A DNA stretch of 64,000 nt from Paraburkholderia sp. (GTDB lineage: Bacteria > Pseudomonadota > Gammaproteobacteria > Burkholderiales > Burkholderiaceae): positions 62,001-126,000 of the forward strand of contig NZ_SCRP01000009.1 of NCBI RefSeq assembly GCF_004298475.1. Direction: 5' to 3'. The position numbers and the translations under genes are program-made. Positions 9,002 to 18,349 of this stretch are shown here, piece after piece (the stretch's first letter is position 1; every line of letters starts with the position of its first letter). Under the pieces are notes generated by a model that saw only the letters and a program-made list of their open reading frames with translations, searched no databases and had not been told where the DNA came from.

Positions 9002-10192
9002 ATGGCGAATCGCGATCCAGGCCATCCGGTCGATTACGACCGGCTCTACTATCGGCTCGACCTGGAGCCGGGGGCGTCTGCGGCCGAAATCACGCGCAAA
9101 TACCGGCAACTCGCGCAGATTCTTCATCCCGACAAGTGGCGGCATGCGACGCCCGCGCAGCAGCACTGGGCCAACGAGCAATTCAAGAACATGAAGCACG
9201 CGCGCGAGGTGCTCGATCGTTACTGGTCGGAGCATCACGAAGCGCCGTCGAGCCATTCGATGCCAGGCCGCGAGCAGATCGACGTGCTGCACGCTGCGTT
9301 GCAGCAGTTGCAGACGCAACGTGAGCGCGCGCAGGCAGAGCTTGGTGCGCTGCACATGGAAAAGGCGCGCGGCCTCGACGAACTGCTGCGCATGAAGGCC
9401 GAACGCGATGCTTTGCTCACGGAACTCGTGAGCCTGCACGATCGGGCCGCGCGTGGGCGTGCGCAGGCCGCGCAATTGCGCGATCAGGTGATGGCGGATG
9501 CGGCGCATCCGGCCGATGGCGCGCCGCAACAGCGTGGTGCCGTGCGCGTGCATCTCAACGATCCACGTTATGTCTGGCTGTTCAGTTTCGGCGCGATTGT
9601 CGCGGTGTTTTTCGCGCTCTATCTGCTCGCGCACAAGCTCGTCGCGATGCTGTTCGCGCCGCTCGCGCTCCATAACGCAGTGCCGTGGCTGGCGAGCCTG
9701 CTGCAATGGGCGCTCGTGATGGGCGGTGCGGTGCTTGTCTACGGCAATGGCTGGGCGCGCTACACACTGCATCGGGCGCAGCGCGCCGGGCAAGAGCGGA
9801 TCGTGCCGCTGTCGCCCGAACAGTTATGGCAGCGCGTGCTTGCTGCGTTGCGCAGCCAGGAACGCAGCGGCGTGGCGTGGTCGGTCGAGTCGTGCGAAAT
9901 CGCGCCAGACGATTCCGCGCTCGAACTTCGCGCAGTCATGCGACTGTCGCCGCACAGGCGGCGGGCCGCCGCGCGCACGCATCGGCATATCGTGACGTTT
10001 CGCTGTTGGGCGCGCGCAGCGGGCGCGTCGCAGACGGCGCTTCGCTTCGGCTTCGATGTGGCCGCACCGATCTGGTGGCGCGTGCCTGTCGCGAGCGCGG
10101 TCAGCGCATTGTGCACCTGGATGGCGGACGACCTCGCCCGCCGGCCCAGCGATTCAGAATACCTGCCTGAACACCCAGTAAAGGGCCGCTGA
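9002..10192 (+). CDS. Membrane-anchored J-domain (DnaJ-like) protein
   Basis: 396-aa protein with an N-terminal J domain (residues about 10-80: DYDRLYYRLDLEPGASAAEI, then HPDKW, the HPD triad that stimulates DnaK ATPase). A coiled-coil-like stretch rich in Gln, Glu and Arg follows (about 95-165), then two hydrophobic segments (about 185-215 and 220-245) and a basic C-terminal domain of unknown fold. It lacks the Gly/Phe and zinc domains of true DnaJ, so it is a specialised type III J protein. Its last 39 nt overlap the end of the convergent phosphate permease gene. Confidence 0.86.
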   Translation: MANRDPGHPVDYDRLYYRLDLEPGASAAEITRKYRQLAQILHPDKWRHATPAQQHWANEQFKNMKHAREVLDRYWSEHHEAPSSHSMPGREQIDVLHAALQQLQTQRERAQAELGALHMEKARGLDELLRMKAERDALLTELVSLHDRAARGRAQAAQLRDQVMADAAHPADGAPQQRGAVRVHLNDPRYVWLFSFGAIVAVFFALYLLAHKLVAMLFAPLALHNAVPWLASLLQWALVMGGAVLVYGNGWARYTLHRAQRAGQERIVPLSPEQLWQRVLAALRSQERSGVAWSVESCEIAPDDSALELRAVMRLSPHRRRAAARTHRHIVTFRCWARAAGASQTALRFGFDVAAPIWWRVPVASAVSALCTWMADDLARRPSDSEYLPEHPVKGR

Positions 10193-11731
10193 CAACGCAA
10201 TCGACGCGGGCAGCGTGAGCACCCAGGCCAGGATCAGATTGCGCACCGTGGCCCACTGGAGCCCGGAGCAGTTGGCGGTCATCGTGCCGGCCACGCCCGA
10301 GGCGAGGACGTGCGTGGTGGAGACGGGCAGACCGTACACGTCGGCCATGCCGATGGTGAGCATGGCGACCGCTTCTGCCGACGCGCCCTGCCCATACGTG
10401 AGGTGCTGCTTGCCGATCTTTTCGCCCACCGTCACGACGATGCGCTTCCACCCCACCATCGTGCCGAGCCCGAGTGCAATCGCCACGGCCACTTTCACCC
10501 AGGTGGGAATGAACTTGGTTGCGTGGTCCATCTGTTTGCGGAATGCGCCGAGTGCCGCTGCATCCTCCGGGGCGAAGGCGGGTGTTTGGGCTTTATCCAT
10601 CAGGCGAATCGCCTCGGATGCCACGTACATGTCGTTGCGCACGTTATCCACCATCGACTGCGGCACGGCCGCCATCGAACCCGAGCGGCTCACCTGGTCG
10701 GCGATCGTGTCGGTGAGCTGGCGCAGCGCGGGCAGCGTGGCCGGCTTGAGTCGATGCGTGCGCACGAACGCCTCGACTTCCGCGCGCGGGTGCTCGGGCG
10801 GCGCGTCTTGCGTATATCGTCCGAGCGTCGCGGACGCGTGGCGGGCGACCGCAACGAAAGTGCTGGTTTCGGCAGGCGTCACGGCCTTGTTGAGTGCGTA
10901 GGCCGTCGGCACCACGCCGATCAGGATCAGCATGATGAGGCCCATGCCTTTCTGGCCGTCGTTCGAACCGTGCGCGAACGATACGCCCGTGCAGGTTGCC
11001 ACGAGCAGCGCGCGGATCCAGAACGGCGGCGGCTCGTGGCGTTGCGGCTGGCTGTAGAGCTTCGGCACGCGCACGAGGAATTTCAGCACGATGAACAGCA
11101 GGCCCGAAAACAGGAAGCCGACGATCGGCGAGAACAGCAGCGCCTTGCCGACGCCGCCCGCCTGGCTCCAGTCGACGCCACTCGTGCCGGAGGGGCCGTT
11201 GATCAGCTGGTTCATGATGCCCACGCCGATGATCGAGCCTACGAGCGTGTGCGAGCTGGATGAGGGCAGGCCGAAATACCAGGTGCTGAGATTCCAGATG
11301 ATCGCGGCAATGAGCAGCGCGAAGACCATCGCGAAGCCCGCATGGCTGCCCACCTGAAGGATCAGCTCGACCGGCAGCAACTGCAGGATGCCGAACGCGA
11401 CGGCGCCGCTGGAAACGAGCACGCCGAGAAAATTCCACGCGCCCGACCAGATCACGGCGAGATGCGGATCGAGCGAGTTCGTATAGATGACGGTGGCGAC
11501 GGCGTTCGCGGTGTCGTGAAATCCGTTCACGAATTCGAAGCCGAGCGCGATGACGAGGGCGAGACCGAGGAGGACAAAGGGGAGTGCGGAGCTTTCGCGC
11601 ACGGCGCGCAAGTCTACGACGAGATGCTGGACAACATAGAGCGTGCCAGCCGCCAGGATCATGGCGAACAGGCCGGTGGCAAGTCCGCGTCGGCCCGTGG
11701 GGCGCAGCTGGGTATAGGGTATGTCCGACAT
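10154..11731 (-). CDS. pit: PiT family inorganic phosphate transporter
   Basis: Inner-membrane low-affinity phosphate/cation symporter (525 aa). The family repeats are visible: GFHDTANAVATVIYTNSL near the N-terminus, AHGSNDGQKG in the middle, and the C-terminal GLPVSTTHVLASGVAGTM. About ten membrane segments flank a soluble central loop. An upstream in-frame ATG at 11794 exists, but the ATG at 11731 has a GGGAA site and a normal family start (MSDIPYTQ). The gene runs convergently into the J-domain gene with a 39-nt tail overlap, so no separate terminator lies between them. Confidence 0.93.
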   Translation of the reverse strand: MSDIPYTQLRPTGRRGLATGLFAMILAAGTLYVVQHLVVDLRAVRESSALPFVLLGLALVIALGFEFVNGFHDTANAVATVIYTNSLDPHLAVIWSGAWNFLGVLVSSGAVAFGILQLLPVELILQVGSHAGFAMVFALLIAAIIWNLSTWYFGLPSSSSHTLVGSIIGVGIMNQLINGPSGTSGVDWSQAGGVGKALLFSPIVGFLFSGLLFIVLKFLVRVPKLYSQPQRHEPPPFWIRALLVATCTGVSFAHGSNDGQKGMGLIMLILIGVVPTAYALNKAVTPAETSTFVAVARHASATLGRYTQDAPPEHPRAEVEAFVRTHRLKPATLPALRQLTDTIADQVSRSGSMAAVPQSMVDNVRNDMYVASEAIRLMDKAQTPAFAPEDAAALGAFRKQMDHATKFIPTWVKVAVAIALGLGTMVGWKRIVVTVGEKIGKQHLTYGQGASAEAVAMLTIGMADVYGLPVSTTHVLASGVAGTMTANCSGLQWATVRNLILAWVLTLPASIALSAALYWVFRQVF

Positions 11732-12309
11732 TGTGGTTCCCGGTTGGACGGCGTGAGCTTGTCGCGCGGATACCTTGCTATACCGCGAGGTCACGACGCA
11801 CCGTTCGCAAACTTTCGCGATGGGCGCGGACGTAGTTGAGCCGCCGGGCCGGGAGATCTGTGAAAACGCGCCAGTTTCTCACAAATGGGGCACGTAGGTG
11901 TCCGGCGCGGGTGTGCTTTCGCGCGCTAGCCGACGTTGAAATTGCGACTGGTCGCGCAAGGTCTGTCGCGTTGCGCAGCGCGTGCAGAGCGGCAATTGCC
12001 GTTGCGTGTGCGCCGGAGCATGGCGAAAGCCGGGGGTGGAGGGGGCCGCGACGCTGCGGCAACACGCCTCAGGCGTACCCGCATAATCCGCGTTGCGCCA
12101 GCCCGCAACGGCGCGGTGCAATCGAACCTTGAGAAACACGCACGCAGCGACCGATTAAAGGTGTTCGCAGACAGGAATAAAGCCTTCCACAGGGTGTTAG
12201 CGGAATATCCGAACCTTGCGCGATTGAAAGGTTGTAAATCTCACTTTTTGTTTTTTCGATTTTTTCGAGTGTGCGCGAACCAGGTTGAGCAAGCGAATGA
12301 GAACGGGAC
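11732..12309. other. Intergenic region between pit and the ECF sigma gene
   Basis: About 580 bp with no recognisable gene. It holds the divergent promoters for pit and the sigma operon. Near the sigma gene there is an inverted repeat AACCTT...AAGGTT (about 12212-12233) and T-rich stretches (12247-12265). An ECF-type autoregulatory promoter is plausible, but I could not define -35/-10 elements with confidence. Confidence 0.4.
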
Positions 12310-12828
12310 ATGAACATCCGTGACGAACTGATCGAACACGTGCCGCGCCTGCGCCGCTACGCGCGGGCGTTGATCAACAACCGCGAACTGGCGGACGACC
12401 TCGTGCAGGATACGCTGGAGCGCGCGCTCGGCCGCACCGGCCTCTTTCGCACGGGCACCGACCTGCGTGCCTGGCTCTTCACGATCATGCACAACATCTT
12501 CGTCAACCAGGTACGCAAATCCTCGGCGCGCGGCATGCATGTTTCCGTCGATGACGAGAGCGTCCCGGAGGCCGAATACGCGGTCCCATCGAGCCAGCCG
12601 GGCACGCTGGAGGTGCGCGATCTCGACTACGCGCTGCAGCGTCTGCCCGACGAGCAGCGCGAGGTCGTGCTGCTCGTCGGCCTCGAAGAAATGAGTTATG
12701 CCGATGTGGCGCTGGCGCTCGACATTCCGATTGGCACGGTCATGTCGCGTCTTTCGAGGGGGCGTGAGCGGCTGCGGGCGCTCATGGCGGGTGCGGTTCC
12801 GCGGGTGAACCTGAAGGTGGTGCGATGA
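12310..12828 (+). CDS. ECF RNA polymerase sigma factor
   Basis: 172-aa extracytoplasmic-function sigma factor. Region 2 is visible as LRRYARALINNRELADDLVQDTLERAL and DLRAWLFTIMHNIFVNQVRK. Region 4 is visible as ALQRLPDEQREVVLLVGLEEMSYADVA followed by the HTH IPIGTVMSRLSRGRERLR. It overlaps the next gene by 4 nt (ATGA), the standard coupling of a sigma factor and its membrane anti-sigma. The stimulus is unknown. Confidence 0.94.
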   Translation: MNIRDELIEHVPRLRRYARALINNRELADDLVQDTLERALGRTGLFRTGTDLRAWLFTIMHNIFVNQVRKSSARGMHVSVDDESVPEAEYAVPSSQPGTLEVRDLDYALQRLPDEQREVVLLVGLEEMSYADVALALDIPIGTVMSRLSRGRERLRALMAGAVPRVNLKVVR

Positions 12829-13655
12829 GCGATCGAATGAATCCGGTTACGGAAGAGGAACTCCACGCCTATGTGGACGGCGCGCTACCGGAATCGCGCA
12901 GGGCGGACGTCGAGCGCGAACTCGCGCGCCGCCCCGATTCTGCTGCGCGCGTGAGCGATTATTTTTCGCTGAACCATCTGCTGCACGACCGCTATGACCG
13001 CATCTTGAGCGAGCCTGTGCCTGCGCAACTGCGTTCCGCGCCCGAAGGGCGCCGTAAGCATGAGACCGCGAACTGGCCGCGTTTTGCGGGGATGGCGGCG
13101 GCGCTCGTGATGGGCATCGGCATCGGCTGGGGCGTGCATTTCGGCACGGACGCGATGACGGCTTCGACGAACGGCAGCGATATTCACGCGGTCAGTGCGG
13201 ACAGCAGCGAGCTTTTGGCGCGCCAGGCGGCGTTTGCGCATGTCGTCTACATGCCCGAGATCGCGCGCCCGAACAATATGAGCCGCCGTTCGCAGGAACA
13301 GGACTTCGTCCAGTGGCTGTCGAACCGGCTTGGCACCCATGTTCACCCGCCGATGCTCGAAAAGAGCGGCTTCGAACTCTCGGGCGGAAGGCTGTTGCCT
13401 GGCGACGATGGCACGCAGGTCGCGCAGTTCATGTATCACAACGCGAAAGGCGAGCGCATCACGCTTTGCATCTCGCATCACAAGGTCAGTTCGAATACCA
13501 CGGCATTCAAGCTGTATCAGGATGGTCCGGTGAACGTGTTCTACTGGGTCGATGGTGATTTCGGCTACGCGCTTTCGGGCGGCATCGACCGCGACGTGCT
13601 GTTGCGGGTGTCGCACGATGTCTACGCGCAACTGAACGCACGCAAGGCGAATTGA
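12825..13655 (+). CDS. Transmembrane anti-sigma factor
   Basis: 276-aa partner of the upstream ECF sigma factor. The N-terminus has the anti-sigma helix pattern ELHAYVDGALPESRRADVERELA without the zinc-binding HxxxCxxC residues. One membrane segment follows (about 86-104, FAGMAAALVMGIGIGWGVHFG). The C-terminal part (about 105-276) would be periplasmic and ends with a compact domain of unknown function. Translational coupling by a 4-nt overlap and the downstream terminator at 13683-13706 define a two-gene operon. Confidence 0.88.
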   Translation: MSDRMNPVTEEELHAYVDGALPESRRADVERELARRPDSAARVSDYFSLNHLLHDRYDRILSEPVPAQLRSAPEGRRKHETANWPRFAGMAAALVMGIGIGWGVHFGTDAMTASTNGSDIHAVSADSSELLARQAAFAHVVYMPEIARPNNMSRRSQEQDFVQWLSNRLGTHVHPPMLEKSGFELSGGRLLPGDDGTQVAQFMYHNAKGERITLCISHHKVSSNTTAFKLYQDGPVNVFYWVDGDFGYALSGGIDRDVLLRVSHDVYAQLNARKAN

Positions 13656-13682
13656 TCCGCAGTGATCCATAGTGAAGCGCAG

Positions 13683-13706
13683 GGCGGGCGCAATGCCCGC
13701 CTTTTT
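13683..13706 (+). terminator. Rho-independent terminator after the sigma/anti-sigma operon
   Basis: Perfect 7-bp stem GGCGGGC / GCCCGCC with loop GCAAT, followed directly by TTTTT. It lies 27 bp after the anti-sigma stop codon. Confidence 0.9.
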
Positions 13707-13845
13707 GCAGGGGCCGGCGGCAATGCGTTGATGGAGGAAAGTCACTACACGGTGTGTCATTTCGGCGTGAAACGTGCGCTATAAACCGGGTGCTCGCTCC
13801 AGACCACACGCCCGCCATATTCGCCATACTCGCCGCCATCTACGC

Positions 13846-14364
13846 TTACGCCAGACGTGCGGCAGTCCATTCGGCCAGCCTGGCAACGGTATTCATATTA
13901 CGGGCGGTTCCCATTTGGGCGGCGGGGATTTTCAGTTTTGAGCGCGCGATTCCGTCCGGGTAATGGACGTAAATTTCACGCGTTCCCAATGCAATTTCTT
14001 CCGTATCGATGCCGCTTACGGTGGCGAGCGTATTCGCAGGCGGTGCTGCGTCGAGAAAGATCGCAACGGTTCGGTCGGGCTGTGCCGAAGCGAACGGATT
14101 GGCGTCGACAATCGCAGCGAGTTCCTTGCCGGTTCGGACCAGCACGCCAACGGGTTTTCCGGCGCAGGCCTTGAGCGTGCGTTCTAGTGCGGCCTTGATA
14201 TCGGCCTCGGAAAGCGCGCTTTCGAAGACGACGTTGCCGCTTGCGATATACGTGCGAACGTTAGCAAAGCCGAGCTGTTCGCACATCGCGCGAAGTTCGG
14301 CCATGGAGAGTTTTCCGGTGCCGCCGACATTCACGGCGCGCAGCAGGGCGGCGTAGTGGTGCAT
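13846..14364 (-). CDS. DUF1697 domain protein
   Basis: 172-aa cytoplasmic protein. It shows the DUF1697 pattern: YAALLRAVNVGGTGKLSMAELR at the N-terminus, then FANVRTYIASGNVVFES, the NPFA motif and the LAEWTAA end. The family is widespread in bacteria and has no settled function. It is a single gene reading against the basic DNA-binding protein gene, with its own divergent upstream region. Confidence 0.9.
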   Translation of the reverse strand: MHHYAALLRAVNVGGTGKLSMAELRAMCEQLGFANVRTYIASGNVVFESALSEADIKAALERTLKACAGKPVGVLVRTGKELAAIVDANPFASAQPDRTVAIFLDAAPPANTLATVSGIDTEEIALGTREIYVHYPDGIARSKLKIPAAQMGTARNMNTVARLAEWTAARLA

Positions 14365-14569
14365 CCAGGTAGTTTAAGGTTTTTCAGCCAGCGGCGATGC
14401 GCAGGCGAGGCGGTATCGGTTTTCCGTGGCCTGATTGATTTGCACTCCAGTACAGATCAGGCTGGAAATCACGGCGCTTTGTTCATGACGGAACATCCGC
14501 CTGTTTCTTTCAATCATGCATGCAACGCGTGGCTGAATCCGGTCCGGCGTGTAAATTAGCTACAAACGC

Positions 14570-14593
14570 AAAAAACGGTATATACTGTTTTTT
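14570..14593 (+). promoter_or_regulatory. 24-bp palindrome overlapping a promoter -10 element
   Basis: AAAAAAC-G-GTATATAC-T-GTTTTTT reads the same on both strands except for one base pair each side of the centre. The TATACT at 14581-14586 fits a sigma-70 -10 element for the next gene, so a protein bound here would block the promoter. The role is inferred from position. Confidence 0.6.
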
Positions 14594-14613
14594 CCATGAT
14601 ACGGGTGACCAAC

Positions 14614-15138
14614 ATGACCAATCCAAACCTGCGTGAGCCCACGAAAAAGGCTTTTCATTTCCCGAAATCCGCAGAAGCACATGAAGAAAAACCGCTGGAG
14701 AAGCCCGCGGCCAAATCGGAGAAGCGCGGCGCTGCAACCACGCGCGTGAAGACGAAAGCCAAGACCAAACCGGAAGCAACGAAAGCCACGGCCAAGCCCG
14801 AAGCGACTGAGGCCAAGGCCAAGCCGGAAGCGGCTGAAGTCGTGGCTGCCGAACCGGCTTTGAACGGCAAATCCGCTCGCGCGAAGAAAGAAAACCCGAA
14901 AAAAGTCAGCGCAAAGAAGGAAAAGGTGGTGCGCGACAGTTTCACGATGCCCAAGACCGACTACGAGAAGATTGCAATCCTCAAGAAGAAGTGTCTGGAT
15001 GCGGGCGTCACCGTGAAAAAGAGCGAACTGCTGCGTGCCGGATTGCAGTTGCTTGAGTCGACGTCCGAGAAACGCCTGCTCGCGGCGATTGCCGCCGTTG
15101 AAACCGTCAAGACCGGCCGTCCTGCGAAAACGGTTTGA
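14614..15138 (+). CDS. Histone H1-like basic protein with a C-terminal ribbon-helix-helix-like domain
   Basis: 174-aa (180 if begun at the ATG at 14596). The first two thirds are low-complexity Lys/Ala/Pro/Glu repeats (KATAKPEATEAKAKPEA) like eukaryotic H1 tails and bacterial AlgP/Hc1 proteins. The last about 65 residues form a folded domain (DSFTMPKTDYEKIAILKKK...VKKSELLRAGLQLLES) that reads like a ribbon-helix-helix. Start choice: the ATG at 14614 has GGTGA five bases upstream, while the ATG at 14596 lies almost on the predicted transcription start. Likely nucleoid-associated, and possibly self-regulating through the palindrome at 14570-14593. Confidence 0.78.
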   Translation: MTNPNLREPTKKAFHFPKSAEAHEEKPLEKPAAKSEKRGAATTRVKTKAKTKPEATKATAKPEATEAKAKPEAAEVVAAEPALNGKSARAKKENPKKVSAKKEKVVRDSFTMPKTDYEKIAILKKKCLDAGVTVKKSELLRAGLQLLESTSEKRLLAAIAAVETVKTGRPAKTV

Positions 15139-15365
15139 GGCGCGTGCGATTGCACCATTGAATCAGGCCAATATCGATGAATACACACTGTGCATTCATC
15201 GCCTGAACGGCCACGGCGAGCGCGTCGATGCCGCGCTCGCCACACTCGCCACGCCCGACTGTCCCCACGCGCAAACCGATGCGAGCGCGATCAATAGCCG
15301 CCGGATACCCTCAGTAGCGTGCGGTCTCTATTCATTGAAAGCTCCGGGTGTCGTGGGTCACAGCA

Positions 15366-16499
15366 TCAGAATGCGTGACGGATGCCGATCATCGCCGCCG
15401 TACTCGACCTGCCCTGTGGAACGGGCGCGCCGTAGACGATCGTCTGGCTCATCATGCCGCGGTTGTTGACGTACCCGACCTGCGCGTAAGCGCGGGTGGT
15501 CTTGGACAGGCTGTATTCGGCGCCCACCGCGAAAAGACTCGACCGGTTGGACGAAAAGTTCCTGTCTTTCAGGTAATAGAAGCCCGACGTCACGTTGAAG
15601 AATGGGTTGAACTGGTAGCCGAGCCCCCCGGAAAACATTTCAAAGTTGGCCTGGCGGCTTTTCGCGGGGTTTTTGCCGATGCTGTATGACGTCGACACCG
15701 AAAAGCCGTTGAACGTGTACCGTGCGCCGACATAATAAAAGCGGTTGTTGTTCAGGCCTGTGGCTGGCGTCACGGCGCCATTGGGCGCAAACGGGTTCGC
15801 GTCGTGTCCGTTGTAGTACACGGCAGCGAGGTTCAGTCCGTAGTTTGAATACTTGAGCACGGCCGACTCGCGCGTACCGCCCTGAAACTGGCCGGCCACG
15901 CCGCCCGGCGCGTACTCGAGCGCAAACGACGCGCCATAAAACTTCGGCGACTGGTACACGATCGCATTGTCGTCATACAGTGCGCCGATCGAGCCGTTCG
16001 TGCTGTTGCCGGGCCAGCCAGCCGCCTGATTCAGGCCGAGCCACCCAGTCAGGATACTGCCGAAGTATTGAGCGTTCCGTACGTCGGTGTCCGCCATCGC
16101 GTAGATCATCGGCACGATCTGCCGGCCGAGATCGATCGTGCCGAACGGCCCCGAGACGCCGATCGTGGTCTGCTGGTTGAACATCGCGGTGGCGGTCGGC
16201 GCATCGGGCAGCCCGGCTCTTCCGGTAGGCAGATTGAACGACCCCTGCAGCTTGAAGTTGACCTTGTAGCCGCCGCCGAGGTCTTCGCTTCCCTTCAAGC
16301 CCCAGAGGCTCGAATAGATGCCGCCGTCCTTGAGCTCGTAGACGTGCCCGAGATTCACCTTCGACTGAAAGTTACTGGCGTTCGCGCTTTGATACAGGAA
16401 CCCGGTATCGAGGATGCCGTACAACGTGACCGATGATTGCGCGTGTGCCGCACCGGCGAGCGCGCCGAATGCCGCCGCCGCGAGCAGTTTGATCTTCAT
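15366..16499 (-). CDS. Outer membrane general porin (Gram-negative porin family)
   Basis: 377-aa trimeric beta-barrel porin. A signal peptide (MKIKLLAAAAFGALAGAAHA) precedes the family-typical QSSVTLYGILDTG strand. LKGSEDLGGGYKVNF and the C-terminal MIGIRHAF, ending in Phe as needed for BAM assembly, are present. A GGAG site precedes the ATG at 16499; the longer upstream frame is not needed. It lies 73 bp downstream of the acyl-CoA ligase stop on the same strand, so it may be co-transcribed and admit that pathway's substrate. Confidence 0.92.
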   Translation of the reverse strand: MKIKLLAAAAFGALAGAAHAQSSVTLYGILDTGFLYQSANASNFQSKVNLGHVYELKDGGIYSSLWGLKGSEDLGGGYKVNFKLQGSFNLPTGRAGLPDAPTATAMFNQQTTIGVSGPFGTIDLGRQIVPMIYAMADTDVRNAQYFGSILTGWLGLNQAAGWPGNSTNGSIGALYDDNAIVYQSPKFYGASFALEYAPGGVAGQFQGGTRESAVLKYSNYGLNLAAVYYNGHDANPFAPNGAVTPATGLNNNRFYYVGARYTFNGFSVSTSYSIGKNPAKSRQANFEMFSGGLGYQFNPFFNVTSGFYYLKDRNFSSNRSSLFAVGAEYSLSKTTRAYAQVGYVNNRGMMSQTIVYGAPVPQGRSSTAAMIGIRHAF

Positions 16500-16572
16500 G
16501 CCGTCTCCTTTTTGGTGGTATATGCGCTTGTCCTGGCGCGGCTTGCCGTCCGCCCGCCAGCAGGCCGTCATG

Positions 16573-18267
16573 TCAGCCGACCCATTCGCGCAGTCGTTTT
16601 TTGTCGAGCTTGCCGACGCTCGTTTTCGGGATCTCCTCCAGAAAGACGATGCGCGCCGCCTCCGGCACCGCATAGCGGCTGATGCGATTGGCCTCGGCGA
16701 GCGCGAGCAGATGCGCGCGCACTTGCTGCACCGTGACGGGATCGCCTGGACGGCGGACGACGAGTGCCAGCGGCCGCTCCCCCCATTTCTCGTCCTTCAC
16801 GCCGATCACGGCGCTCTCCTGCACGCCCGGCACTTCATTGATCAGCGATTCGATCTCGATCGACGACACCCATTCCCCACCTGTTTTGATGACGTCCTTG
16901 ATGCGATCGACGATCTGCACGTAGCCGTCGGAATGCATGACGGCGACGTCCTGGGTGTGCAGGTAGCCGCCCGCCCACAATTGCTCCGACGCCTCCGGCT
17001 TGCCGTGATAGCCCAGCGTGAGAAACGGCGCGCGCAGAACGATCTCTCCCTGCGACTTGCCGTCGTGTGGCACGTCGCGCATGTCGCCGTCGACGACGCG
17101 CAGTTCGACGAGCGGCACGGGACGCCCGGCCATGCAGCGTGTGCGCACGCTCTCGTCGATGTCGGCCGGTGCCGCACCCGGCGGGAATTGAGCAAGCGCG
17201 ACGACGGGCCCTGTTTCCGACATGCCGTAGCCCGTGAACACGTCGATGCCCTGCGCAAGCGCCGCGCGGCACAGCGCAGGGGACAGCGCGGAGCCGCCGA
17301 TGATCATCTTCCAGCCCGACAAGTCCAGGCTGTCGCGCCGCGCGCCGTCGACGAGCATCTGCAGGATCGTCGGCACGCAATGCGAAAACGTGACGCGTTC
17401 GGCGCGCTTCAGACGCAATAGCGCGTCGGGCAGATAGCGGCCCGGCAACACGATCTTCAGTCCCAGCGTTACCGCCACGTAGGGCATGCCCCAGGCGAGC
17501 ACATGAAACATCGGCGTGATCGGCATGTAGACGTCCTCGCGATGCAGACGCTGGCCGTCGCGAGGCGAGGCGAGTGTCGCAGCCGTCGCAAGCGTGTGCA
17601 GCACAATCTGGCGGTGGCTGTAGCTCACACCCTTCGGGTCGCCGGTCGTGCCGGTCGTGTAGAACAGCGCGGCGCGGGTCCGCTCGTCGAAATCCTCGAA
17701 CGCGAAATCAGGCGAGGCGGCTTCCATCAGGTGCTCGTATTCGCCCGCAACCGGCAGGCTAGACGCGGCGAGCGGCGGGTCGCAAACGTCGTCAGTGGCG
17801 ACGATGAGCCTGGGGCATTGCACGAGATCCTTGCGGATGCTTTCCAGCAACGGCAGGAATTCGGCGTGCACCACGAGTACTTCTGCACTCGAATCGTTGA
17901 GCGTATAAGCGATCTGCTGCGGCGAGATGCGCGCGTTCACGGTGAACATCGTCGCGCCCATCATCGGGATGGCGAAATAGCTTTCGAGGTAGCGGTGACT
18001 GTCCCAGTCCATTACCGCGACGGTGGTGCCGGCTTTCACCCCCTGCAAGGCCAGCATGCTGGCGAGCTGGCCGATTCGGCGGCGCAAGCGGGTGTAGTCG
18101 TAGCGCAACTCGCCGCGATACGTGATTTCCTGGTTCGCGCTGACCGCCAGCGCATTCACCAGCAGCTGCTTGACGAGCAGAGGGTAGTCGTACGCCGACG
18201 GGGTAGGCGTCACGAGATGTTGATGTACGGAGGGTGCTTGCACAGCGTGGGTTCCTTGTTGTGCCAT
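16573..18267 (-). CDS. Acyl-CoA synthetase (AMP-forming), medium/long-chain type
   Basis: 564-aa member of the ANL adenylating family, activating a carboxylic acid to its CoA thioester. Motifs: P-loop YTTGTTGDPKGV (A3), GYGMSETGP (A5), YLHTQDVAVMHSDGY (A7), DRIKDVIKTGGEW (A8) and the C-terminal PKTSVGKLDKKRLR with the catalytic Lys. The sequence resembles the AlkK/FadD3-like group. The start was placed at the ATG at 18267; a TTG four codons upstream is possible. It follows the large LuxR regulator on the same strand after an 82-bp gap with a REP-like hairpin. Confidence 0.9.
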   Translation of the reverse strand: MAQQGTHAVQAPSVHQHLVTPTPSAYDYPLLVKQLLVNALAVSANQEITYRGELRYDYTRLRRRIGQLASMLALQGVKAGTTVAVMDWDSHRYLESYFAIPMMGATMFTVNARISPQQIAYTLNDSSAEVLVVHAEFLPLLESIRKDLVQCPRLIVATDDVCDPPLAASSLPVAGEYEHLMEAASPDFAFEDFDERTRAALFYTTGTTGDPKGVSYSHRQIVLHTLATAATLASPRDGQRLHREDVYMPITPMFHVLAWGMPYVAVTLGLKIVLPGRYLPDALLRLKRAERVTFSHCVPTILQMLVDGARRDSLDLSGWKMIIGGSALSPALCRAALAQGIDVFTGYGMSETGPVVALAQFPPGAAPADIDESVRTRCMAGRPVPLVELRVVDGDMRDVPHDGKSQGEIVLRAPFLTLGYHGKPEASEQLWAGGYLHTQDVAVMHSDGYVQIVDRIKDVIKTGGEWVSSIEIESLINEVPGVQESAVIGVKDEKWGERPLALVVRRPGDPVTVQQVRAHLLALAEANRISRYAVPEAARIVFLEEIPKTSVGKLDKKRLREWVG

Positions 18268-18305
18268 CCACGCAACCAAGCATACTCACGCGATACCGTC
18301 TGTTC

Positions 18306-18324
18306 CCCTCCCGGCGAGGGAGGG
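18306..18324. repeat. REP-like GC-rich hairpin
   Basis: Perfect 7-bp stem CCCTCCC / GGGAGGG around the loop GGCGA, between the LuxR regulator stop and the acyl-CoA ligase start. A similar hairpin lies at 21136-21151 on the other side of the regulator. The form resembles dispersed REP/BIME-type elements; whether it is repeated genome-wide cannot be seen here. Confidence 0.5.
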
Positions 18325-18349
18325 CTGCGGCGCGAGGCCCACGCCAGCC

